Shown in pieces: positions 17,651-27,000 of a stretch of 45,963 nt of DNA. Below the pieces are notes generated by a model. It saw only the letters and a program-made list of their open reading frames with translations. It made no database searches and had not been told where the DNA came from. Both the position numbers and the translations under genes were made by a program. Source of the stretch: a virus. Numbering within the stretch: the first letter of the stretch is position 1; each line of letters begins with the position of its first letter. Location of the stretch: positions 1-45,963 of IMG/VR virus record IMGVR_UViG_3300042503_001859; one strand, 5' to 3'.

Positions 17651-20053
17651 TTAATAGGTTCCCCCATCGAGAGTTGTGGTCCAAACTGGAACTCCAGAAC
17701 CATTTACAGTTAGAATTTGGTTTGAAGTTGTTGCATCGTTGGTTCCTGCTGCAACAGTGCTAGTCACTCTCTTGTATGCATCAAAGAATGGAATACCATT
17801 AGTAACACCATCATCTAACTTTACAGTTTTGAAGTATGCACTGCCTCTTGTTCCACTAAATACGTTTCCGCTATTAGTAGCATCTGGGATGTATGTGAAG
17901 TAGTATGTTACTACATCTTCACTAATTCCAGATTCATCATAACCAAAGAAGCCAGTTTTTAGATTATCACGATAGTATCTATATTCGATACCACGGTCCA
18001 TATTGTCATCTGCACCTTGAGTAAATGTTAGATCAGTGCCAGATGTAATACCACCAGTTAGAGGATTACTTAGAGTTACTTGAGTTCCAGATGTAACCGT
18101 AATTGTTGTTCCTGCAGTAATGTTAGCATTTCCACTAATAATATCTCCAGTATTCAATCCTGTAGTATTATCTAAAGTTAAAGTTGTTGCTCCATTTGCA
18201 GCAGATGCAGTCAGCACCTTTTCACTGATCGCATCTCCAAGAGTGAAGATAGGATCATTAACTGTCATTACTGTAGAATTTACAGTAGTAGTTGTACCAG
18301 TTACCTTGAAGTTGCCTCGTACAACGACATCACCACCAGCATCTCCGCCAGCAGGATAAGGGTCAAGGGTAATAGTTTGGCCATTAGTATCTCCATAAAT
18401 TGTAGATCCATTTATTTTTAGATCTCCAAAATCAGTTGTAGTAGCAGCAGTACCAAAATTAATGGTTGTTGCAGCACCAAATGCGTTTACAGTTGTTGCA
18501 GTTGTATTTGCAAGGTTAAAAGTAGTAGTTGAGACAGTTAGATCTCCACCATCAATGTTTACATCACCATCAACATCAAGATTGTTATTGATATTAGTGG
18601 TTCCACTTGCAGAACCAATCTCAATAGTTGTCGCTGCCCCTGCAAAATTTACAGTAGTAGCATTTGTATTGATTAAGTTAAATGTTGTGGTAGAAGCTGT
18701 TAAATCTCCACCGTCAATGTTTACATCACCATCAACGTCAAGGTTATTATTGATGTTGGTTGTGCCAGTTGCAGCACCGATTTCAATAGTAGTTGCAGCA
18801 CCAAATGCGTTTACTGTGGTGGCATTGGCATTAGCTAGGTTAAAAGTTGCAGTGGAAACAGTTAGATCTCCACCATCAATATTTACGTCACCATCAACGT
18901 CAAGGTTGTTGTTGATGTTAGTGGTTCCTGAAGCGGAACCAATTTCGATAGTAGTTGCTGCTCCTGCAAAATTTACAGTAGTAGCAGTGGAATTTAATAG
19001 GTTAAATGTTGTTTGATTTGTAGTTAGATCTCCACCCTTTACTTCTAGATCTAAATCAACAACTAAGTTGTTATTAACGTTGGTGGTTCCACTTGCAGCA
19101 CCAATCTCGATGGTGGTTGCAGCACCGAATGCATTTACTGTGGTAGCATTGGTGTTTAATAAGTTAAATCCAGTTTGATTGGTAGTTAAATCTCCACCAT
19201 CAATATTAAGGTCTCTATCAATATCTAAATTTGCAGTAGAGAAGGTTATTAATTCTCCGCCATCAGTTGTAGTAATATTAATATACTCATTTACACCTTC
19301 TTTAATAATTAAAGCGCCTGCAGTATTATCTTTTATATTAATATCTGTAGCAACTTGAGTTACATTAATATCTCCACCTTGTACGGTGAGATCTCCAGAA
19401 ACGGTGAAATCTGAAGGAGAAGCAAGAGTTCCTATATATGCTGATCCAGCAACATATAAATCTTCTCCGATTCCAATACCACCAGCAATTACTAATGCAC
19501 CAGTAGTTGCAGAAGATGATGCAGTGGTATCACTAATACTGATTGCAACACCATTTGCAAAATTCCAATCTGCACCTGTAACCTCTAGGCGATCATCAGT
19601 AGCTTCATCATATTTAATTTTGGTATCTTTGCTTGTGCCAAAGGTTAGGTAAGTGTCATCAGGAACGACAATTTCACCTGCCCCGTTTGGATCAAAATTA
19701 ATATCTCCGTCTACATTAGTTGATGAAATTGTATTTCCATCAAACCCAAGATTATCTACATAAAATTCATTAATTTTCTTGGCAGAGTCTACTAGCAGTG
19801 CAGAGTTAGCAGTTAGAGTCCCGTGCCCGTGATCAAGCATGTCAGTGAAGTATTTACCTCCAATGACTTCAATATTAGCAGCAATACCTCCAGTCTCAGT
19901 TCCAGTACCCAAGTACATCTTACCATAAGATGCAACCGTTGCATTCTGAGCATCGGTATAAGTAGTAGACCCCCAGGAATAACCTAATTCACCTTGTCCA
20001 AGGTTTGGTTGTCCAGTTCCAGAGGATCTTTTAATTTTAATGATAGTTGCCAT
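17651..20053 (-). CDS. Repeat-containing fibre-like virion protein in the wac position
   Basis: 800 aa. The N-terminal IIKIKRSSGTGQPNLGQGELGYSW is the short segment found at the virion-attachment end of many phage fibre proteins. Residues about 285-505 hold four near-identical 54-residue units (NNNLDVDGDVNIDGGDL..., ATTVN.., TTIEIG) flanked by divergent copies; the Asn/Asp/Gly/Thr pattern suggests a beta-solenoid or triple beta-spiral shaft. The C-terminus (residues about 590-800) is a different domain with GDVVVRGNFKVTGTTTTVNS and FGYDESGISEDVVTYYFTYIPD. It lies next to gp13, where T4 has wac (neck whiskers), so a whisker-like or collar fibre is a reasonable guess; a tail fibre is the alternative. 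Confidence 0.72.
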   Translation of the reverse strand: MATIIKIKRSSGTGQPNLGQGELGYSWGSTTYTDAQNATVASYGKMYLGTGTETGGIAANIEVIGGKYFTDMLDHGHGTLTANSALLVDSAKKINEFYVDNLGFDGNTISSTNVDGDINFDPNGAGEIVVPDDTYLTFGTSKDTKIKYDEATDDRLEVTGADWNFANGVAISISDTTASSSATTGALVIAGGIGIGEDLYVAGSAYIGTLASPSDFTVSGDLTVQGGDINVTQVATDINIKDNTAGALIIKEGVNEYINITTTDGGELITFSTANLDIDRDLNIDGGDLTTNQTGFNLLNTNATTVNAFGAATTIEIGAASGTTNVNNNLVVDLDLEVKGGDLTTNQTTFNLLNSTATTVNFAGAATTIEIGSASGTTNINNNLDVDGDVNIDGGDLTVSTATFNLANANATTVNAFGAATTIEIGAATGTTNINNNLDVDGDVNIDGGDLTASTTTFNLINTNATTVNFAGAATTIEIGSASGTTNINNNLDVDGDVNIDGGDLTVSTTTFNLANTTATTVNAFGAATTINFGTAATTTDFGDLKINGSTIYGDTNGQTITLDPYPAGGDAGGDVVVRGNFKVTGTTTTVNSTVMTVNDPIFTLGDAISEKVLTASAANGATTLTLDNTTGLNTGDIISGNANITAGTTITVTSGTQVTLSNPLTGGITSGTDLTFTQGADDNMDRGIEYRYYRDNLKTGFFGYDESGISEDVVTYYFTYIPDATNSGNVFSGTRGSAYFKTVKLDDGVTNGIPFFDAYKRVTSTVAAGTNDATTSNQILTVNGSGVPVWTTTLDGGTY
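18543..19190 (-). repeat. Four tandem 162-bp in-frame repeats in the fibre gene
   Basis: The phrase tctccacc recurs at 18543, 18705, 18867, 19029 and 19191, exactly 162 bases (54 codons) apart, giving four full units and degenerate flanking copies. Differences between units are mostly third-position, so protein repeats are conserved while DNA has diverged. Copy number could vary by recombination. Confidence 0.93.
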
Positions 20054-20071
20054 TTCTGTTTCCCTGATGGT

Positions 20072-20278
20072 TTAGTAGTTACCGCAATTAATGGTTAGAC
20101 CATTACGTTCTATAATATTAGAAGCAACCCAAGCCCCAACAGTGGCATCATATTGTAAAAGGGCTCCATGCTGAGCATTTAATGCATCGACATCACTTAA
20201 TGATGAAATTTTTTGTGCTGCATTTTGTGCAACAGTTATTACTTGTGGCTGATTTGAAACCGTTACTTTTGTTTTCAT
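20072..20278 (-). CDS. Small virion-associated protein, unknown
   Basis: 68 aa, no family recognised. Residues include KVTVSNQPQVITVAQNAAQK followed by ISSLSDVDALNAQHGALLQY and GAWVASNI. The latter two resemble the short phrase that precedes the C-terminal part of many phage fibre proteins (a L.DV... GALL.YDA..GAWVA pattern), so this looks like a detached fibre segment or a small fibre partner. It overlaps the upstream 110-aa gene by 4 bases and precedes the large fibre gene by 18 bases, suggesting the three are made together. Confidence 0.6.
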   Translation of the reverse strand: MKTKVTVSNQPQVITVAQNAAQKISSLSDVDALNAQHGALLQYDATVGAWVASNIIERNGLTINCGNY

Positions 20279-20607
20279 GTTACTCCAGGATTGATAGTAA
20301 CAATTCCCTCTATTACCCTAGTTTTTTTACCAACAGAATTGGTAAGAACTACATCATATAGATATCTTCCTTGCTCTAACGCAGAGGTTTGAGAAGAAGA
20401 CAATTCAAGAATTACAGTTCCAGTAGTTCTAACAACAGCAAAAGATACCGTAAAGTTGACCGAAGTTGTGCTATAATAAGATTTTCTTATTTTAGCTTGA
20501 CCAGTGTACCCAGTTAAATTCCACGGATTGTTATCATCATCATAAATTGTGATCTGAGCATTGAAATCAGAGCCCTGGTCAACATACAGATTTTTTACAG
20601 CTGCCAT
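20275..20607 (-). CDS. Small beta-sandwich structural protein, BppU-N-like
   Basis: 110 aa. The order DQGSDFNAQITIYDDDNNPW, LTGYTGQAKIRKSY, TVILELSSSQTSALEQGRYLYDVVLT and TRVIEGIVTINPGVT follows the pattern of the immunoglobulin-like N-terminal domain of phage baseplate upper proteins (strands ending in LTG and a closing GxVTINPGVT). It is therefore likely a virion component supporting the adjacent fibre. The family link is pattern recognition only. A consensus late promoter lies 8 bases upstream, giving a very short leader, with a second copy 25 bases further. Confidence 0.6.
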   Translation of the reverse strand: MAAVKNLYVDQGSDFNAQITIYDDDNNPWNLTGYTGQAKIRKSYYSTTSVNFTVSFAVVRTTGTVILELSSSQTSALEQGRYLYDVVLTNSVGKKTRVIEGIVTINPGVT

Positions 20608-20614
20608 TTAAAAA

Positions 20615-20622
20615 TATTTATA
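20615..20622 (-). promoter_or_regulatory. Consensus late promoter, proximal copy
   Basis: TATAAATA on the minus strand, 8 bases before the 110-aa gene's ATG. It is so close that a transcript from it would be nearly leaderless, so the distal copy may be the functional one. Confidence 0.55.
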
Positions 20623-20639
20623 TAGAGAGGTCTCCCTAG

Positions 20640-20647
20640 TATTTATA
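20640..20647 (-). promoter_or_regulatory. Consensus late promoter, distal copy
   Basis: A second exact TATAAATA on the minus strand, 33 bases before the 110-aa ATG and just after the NblA-like ORF. It lies in the loop of an inverted repeat (AGGTCT 20628-20633 with AGACCT 20651-20656). Confidence 0.72.
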
Positions 20648-20664
20648 CGAAGACCTTTTTCTTT

Positions 20665-20823
20665 CTATTTTTTTATGAGTAAATTCATAACTACATGCTG
20701 CTGCATATGATATAATCTAGCAAATTCCTTTGCTATTTTTTTAGCGTCCTCTTCGTTTAATGTGTCTATATCATTATAAATTTTTTGAAGAGTAAACTGT
20801 TTAGTTAGAGGTAGTTCGTTCAT
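20665..20823 (-). CDS. NblA-like small protein (phycobilisome degradation adaptor candidate)
   Basis: 52 aa, beginning at the ATG 20823-20821 inside the end of the preceding gene and ending at TAG 20667-20665. It is mostly helical: MNELPLTKQFTLQKIYNDID then TLNEEDAKKIAKEFARLYHM and QQHVVMNLLIKK. It lines up without gaps with the NblA pattern as I remember it: L.L..QF.L, a hydrophobic at +7, L..E.A, E..R and a C-terminal LL near a lysine. NblA (about 55-65 aa) tethers phycobilisomes to the Clp protease; freshwater cyanophages and some uncultured marine ones carry nblA. The lysine reported to contact the antenna is isoleucine here, followed by KK. The match is by eye, and a small tail-assembly helix pair is the alternative. 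Confidence 0.5.
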   Translation of the reverse strand: MNELPLTKQFTLQKIYNDIDTLNEEDAKKIAKEFARLYHMQQHVVMNLLIKK

Positions 20824-21034
20824 TTAATTTTAGTAGCAAAGATTTAATTTCAGCCAATTCAGTTTTTAAATTATGTAGATCAGTTTCAATGTTATCAATT
20901 TTTTGAAATTTATTCTGTCTCATTTGATAACTTTTCATATAAGTTTCATACTCATATGTACTGTCATTTATTATAGCACCACTTTCAGTATCTCGGTATA
21001 ACCCTGGATGTCCATCTACCATTATTTTTGCCAT
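20801..21034 (-). CDS. Conserved small phage protein with C-terminal coiled coil
   Basis: 77 aa from the ATG at 21034; a longer frame would start at a TTG at 21049 inside the preceding gene. N-terminal MAKIMVDGHPGLYRDTESGA and IINDSTYEYETYMKSYQMRQ suggest a small beta hairpin followed by a helix; the last 35 residues (IDNIETDLHNLKTELAEIKS) are a leucine-heptad coiled coil. No named family recognised. It overlaps the start of the NblA-like ORF by 23 bases and begins 5 bases after the DUF4815 gene's stop codon, so it is part of the same late transcript. It may be a baseplate or fibre accessory. Confidence 0.65.
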   Translation of the reverse strand: MAKIMVDGHPGLYRDTESGAIINDSTYEYETYMKSYQMRQNKFQKIDNIETDLHNLKTELAEIKSLLLKLNERTTSN

Positions 21035-21038
21035 ATTT

Positions 21039-24000
21039 TTAGACCGCAAGTGAAATAGCTCTAAAGTTTCTAATTTTTATATTATTGGTTTGATCGTCAC
21101 TTATCATACAAACTTTGATGCTGTATTCTTTAAACTCGGATATTCCAGACAATTCAAATTCAAATGCCCTATAATCATTTGAATTTGCAGACTTTGGATA
21201 TGTTATTGCAGGAACTTCTACATAGCCAGTCTCATTAAATTTACCTAAATTGCCATCACCTAAAGTTCTAACGAATACTTTGATATCAGAATAGTTGCCA
21301 TTAAGTCCTTGTGTTCTGACGGCATCTAAGAATACTTTAACTGATGTGGATACACCTTGTAAAGTAACTTTCTTTGTTATGTATGATGAGTAGAATCCAG
21401 ATGAAGGAGTCAACTCTGCAGATACATCAGTGGTATTATTGAGAAGTTTTTTACTTAATCTATTTGAAACAGTATTGATTGAAGAACCATATAATTCTAA
21501 TACAGGACTTACGTTATCCAGTTCACTAGACATATTCACATTTAATTTTAATGTATGTGGATATCCTGGGAAATAAACTGATGTGTTTGGTGCAGATGCA
21601 ATTAATCTAGATGTATTCATTCTAGAATACTGCTTATTTTCAACAGATTCTTGATTAAGTTGTGCAAATGAGTTTGCTGATCCATATAGAGGGCTTCCAG
21701 TAATACTGGATAATGTCATTGAAATATTTGTGGATGGGAGTACTAAACTGTTTAGATCTGGGTATAATTCTTCGTATTGAATATTTCTAGATGCTTTTAC
21801 AACATCACCACCAGTTCTCAATTCAGAAGATGACTTGCTTACGGTTGAAATTTTATAGTTATCAAAGTCAATAACTTCAGTTATTTTATGAACTTTATTG
21901 ATCTCAATTAGTGGAATTCCATTTAAAGAATAACACATCACAATTGAATTAATCGCATGTGGAGTTGCAGTTGTTCCGTTAAGTCCTCTTTCTGTTATAG
22001 TTAATGTATTTCCCGATTTTGCTGTATATTTCATAATTTCATTATTAATCATTACATAACCAGGATTTGATGCACTTACTGGAGATCCATTAATAGTTTC
22101 CCATGTAGTAGATGCTGCAGTACCCACTGTAATATTTCCAGTAAATGATGCAGTTGGAATAGATGTATTTAAAGTTGTTGTAGGTGCATCTGAAGATACA
22201 TTTGAAATTTTTACATAATTTTGAGTAGTGTGCATACAATGATTTGGATGGAACACTTCAATAGTTGTTGAATTTGAATATAGTTTTAATGGATTTTGAA
22301 TGAGATTTACATCTGGCACTAAATCATTATTTAATACACATGTATAAGTTGAGTTTGTATTAAATTTTGCTCTATTCATCACAAACTTAACATCTTCAAA
22401 TTGATCAGGTGACCAAGTAGACATATTTTGAGATTTGAAGAGAGAGCCAGAATATGGTTGTTTATCAATAGCATATGAAGTAGTTACGTCTTGTTCACCA
22501 AGCCTTGAAATCCACATCTTATATAATTTAGAATCACTTCTTACAATAAACGCATAATAAGTACCTTGATTTAAATAAACTAATGATGGGAATGTGAATT
22601 TAGTTGCTAATGATGCATCGTTAGAAACCTTCACATCAGCTGGTTTTACAATAGAAATAGAATTTGGAACTACTGTATTTGTAATAGTGCCATTTTCCAT
22701 TGTTCGTATTTCTACAGATACTGGAGTTGATGAATCTTTTGATTGGAAATATAAATCAATTGAAGATAAAAATACTCCACCCTCTGAACTAATAAAGAAA
22801 GATTGTGCTACTGGGTCTGGTCCTGGTGCAGGTCCTGGAGGAGCTGGTGGTGGTGGTGGGAATGGGATAAACTGTACTGTAGTTCCTCTAATTGGGCCAG
22901 ATGAAATTTCTGGTAAATCTAGAGACAATACATTACTAGTCAAGTTTACAGTAGTTCCCAGTGTATCATAAGTGGTAACCGCACTAGTTTCAGCTATACC
23001 ATATATTGAAGTGCCAGTAATTTGATCGCAAAGTTTAATTGATAGTTTTCCAGTTTCAAAAGTTTCGGGTGGAATAATTACAAAAGCTTCTAATGCACCA
23101 GTTGCAGTTGTTTTTACTCTATTTGAATTAACTAAAGTTACTTTTCCAACAGCCCCAGAAGTTTCCCCAATAACATAATACGTTGATCCTAATATAATTG
23201 GGTTTAATTGAGTTGTATCTACTGTAGTTGGTGGTTGTATTGATAGATATGTACTTGATGAAGTATATTGTCCTAGAGGAGAACTCATAACAACTGATTC
23301 TATAATGTTTGACTCTGCTGGACTAAGTACTGTATTTCTATTGGATAAGTATACAGTTTCTCCAACTACAAAAGCACCTGATCTTTCAGTCATATCAACC
23401 ATATCAAGTGGGAATATCATTTCATCGTGTAAAATTTCATCTACAAATAAATGCATTACAGTATTAGCTTTTAGTTTTGCAGCTTGTAGATATAATAATC
23501 TAGAGCGAACAAATCTATTCACTTGAATACTGTTAATACTATCCCCAACTTCAATATCTTGAGTAAACGTTGCAAATGTATTATCAACAGATCCAGTCTG
23601 AGATACTTGTAAAGTTCCGCCTCTAACTGCAAGTGTTGGGACTATATTTCTATTCCAATTATTCCATTGATCTGCAAGTGCTGTAGTACGATCAAATAAA
23701 GCTCTAAATGGTTCGGATAGATCTAGTTGCTGAGTGTTAGTTTCTGTTCTAACTGTATCAAACCAAACATCTTTGTTTGGTACAAGATTAATCTCTCCAT
23801 TCCAAGAAATAACTTCAAACGGCTGTAGATTTTCTACTCTACTTGCATAAGTTTGACTAATATATTCAGTTTCGGTGTATGGAAGAGTTACAAATGCTCC
23901 CATTTTTTTGGTAGTTGAAACGTCATCATAAGTTACTCCAAGCTTGGTAGCATATGGGTATGGTCTTACTAATGCATTTTCTGTATCTATAGATGCAGTA

Positions 24001-27000
24001 TATCTGACGTTATTTAAATCTGCAAAATCAGTAGTTTTAAAATTATCGGCAATAAATCCAGTCTTGAATCTATTATTACCAAATTCATCCAATACTAACA
24101 GACTGTTAGTTCCAACTTCTAGTAAATTTAAAGAAGTTAAGTTTTCTACTGTTTCTAATCTCTTGTCAATACTTGAGATATCTTTCATAGTATATCTCTT
24201 TAGCTGATTGACAGTAATGCCAGCAGAACTCACATCCTTCATATATGGAGGAATAGTCACTGTAGCTAATAGTAAAGAGTTTTGTACTTCTTGAGGTTCC
24301 TGTGGGAAATTAGACTCTGAACCTTTCAATACTAATAGATTATTATTTTCATCTAGGAAAATTTTATCAATTCTGCCTAAGAAATAATCATAGTCTGCAC
24401 TTATAATTTCTCCTGGGTAGGTAAATGTAGAAACTGGCCTGTTTGCTAAGTTTGAGTATATATCAAATACAGAATTGGATTCTACAAATGGAGATCCTAA
24501 AGTTCCACTAGTTCCAGTAGTTGATGAAGGTGAAGTTTCATATCTAAAATCTACAATATCAGTATAAGCAATTCCATTATATGTTGAAGGAATACTAGAG
24601 AAATTTTCTTCCTCGTAATTATATGAATTTGCAGTATAAAAATCGTTGGATGTGTTTGAATGGATATAATAATCAAAAATTACAATAAATTTGTTTGTTG
24701 GAACTGGTCTACCTTCATTTCTCACTAATTTGGAAATATTATAAAACTCAGTAGAATCATTCTTAACTAAATTGAAGTTATTTGTGATGTCTCTGTAGTT
24801 TCCATTAGTCGCAGAAGTAACAAATTTTCCTTGAATATTAGATGACCCAGCAACTACAATTTCAATTGGCTGACTTGGATTGGTTGGGAATTTACTTGAT
24901 GACAGGTATTTGATATAAAGAGTGTTTCCACTGATAGAAAGTACTTTTGCACTAATACCTTCATGATATATCATATTACCAGCTACTATCTGGTTGGAAT
25001 TATTAACTACTACACTATCAAGTAAATTTGTAAGTGCATCAGATGAAGAAATAGCTTCATGTATAGCATGAATTCTATATACGTCTGAAAACTTTAGTGA
25101 AATCTCTTTATCAGATACTCTAGTTCCATACTTAGTATTACTAGAATTTTTTTGCTTATCTACCAATAAATGAGTAAATTTATTGGAGGTCTTTGTTTTT
25201 AATGTTGGATTATTAACTCTTACTTTATATGTAACTAATACAGAAGAACCAATTAAAGTGCTGGATACAATTAAGCCAATACTATTTGATTGGGATGTTG
25301 GACTTATTGTATAAGAAACAATTCCAGATGAATTAGTTACTCCAATATCTCCAGTGGAAATTGAAAAATCTGAAGTAGTAGAAATAGTAACACTACCTCC
25401 AGATCCTACAATTTTAGTTTCATTTACTGTTTTATAGTATGATAAATCTGACGTAGTTTTGACAGTATTTGGGAATGCAGAAAAGAAATTATTTCCGAAA
25501 GTTTTTAATTTTGGTACTAATTTCTTTACAGAGTAATAAGTTCCATTGGATACACTTCCTGAAGGTAGTGTAATAGACTCTCCTGCAATTGAAGATATTG
25601 TTGAAATCGTTGTTCCAATCAATAATTTCATTGAAACTTTTACATCTTTTGAAAAATTAGTGGATACTCCAGTTAAAACATTGGCGGTTACTCCAAAAGA
25701 AGATCCAGAAATAGAAACTTCTTCAAGTTCTAATTCTGCCAACGCTCCCCCAGAAGTTGAAATTGAAGTTATGTTTTCAATTGAATTATTATCTGCTACA
25801 TCTATGGTGTATACTTCTGAGTTGTTGCTATTTGTAAATGTAACTCCTTTTGTAAAATCTCCAGTAGTTTGTCTTAATGTAATTACATTTCCATTAACTC
25901 CATGGACAACTGCTTGAGACCCACCAGAACTAAAGATGAAATCTCCTACAGCTAAACTTGGAGTAGCTTGAAGTGTTGTGATAATTGAAAACATTGTTAT
26001 ATCACAAACAAATAATCTGCCACCAGAAATCAATCCTAGGGATCTACATTGTCCGATTTGAGTTCCTGATCGTAATAGCTGAATATTAGCGCCAGTTGGA
26101 AATATTCCACTGATAGTGTTTACTTTTAGTGTGAAATAATTGCCAAAAATTGATGATATTCCTTGATTATTTAAGGATAGTGAAGATCTTGGTTTATCTA
26201 CTGTTAAATATTTTTTACTGGTGTTATTAACTTCAAATCCTTTTACATATGCTTTGAGTGGATCTAGTTCAATAGTATAATGATCTAATCCATTTATAGC
26301 ATTACCATCTTCTGCGGTTGGAGTTCTATTTAATACTTTTTTGCCGTCTGGAAGACTATCATTTAAATTATATACTCCATTGTTTTGGCCATTATTATAA
26401 GTTTCACGAATTCTTAAATTAATATCATTAATTGTATAATTTCCAGATTCATCATAAGTTCTTCTAGCTAGATTTTTTTCTAGCTCATCATATACTGAAA
26501 TTTGAACTTGCTCTACTAATTTCCCGCTATTAAGTCTAAGTAATTCTATGAAAGAAGAATCGGAACCAAAATTAATATCTTGTTTAGTTAATACTGCATC
26601 TATTTTTAGTCTGTCTGCACCAGGAGCAGTGTAATTTGAAGAACCAACTGCATTATCATATAAAGTAGAATCTGTCTCGGCGCTTACGATAGATTCTTGA
26701 ACAGATAAGCCGATTTTATATGAAGGGAAGTTTGAATATTGATCTAGAATTATAGTTTGAGCTGGAACATTTACAAAAAATCCTCTAATAAAATATACCC
26801 CTTCAGTGATAAATGCAGCACTTCCAACATAATCTGTAGCACCTTGAGTGATGGTAACTGCTACAGGATTGTTAAATTCATCTACTAGTGTTTCTCCACT
26901 TGAGAATTTAGTAAATTGAACACCGTTGATAATATTTCCAGATGAAGTATATTTTACGTAAAGTGTTGGTGTTGATTTTTCTGATTCATCTGCACCAATA

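Noticed and set aside
18462-19016. 184-aa plus-strand ORF with repeats
   Set aside because: Mirror of the 162-bp repeats of the fibre gene; its repeated sequence is explained by the sense gene.
18543-19190. CRISPR array
   Set aside because: Units are 162 bp, in frame and without spacers; they are protein repeats.
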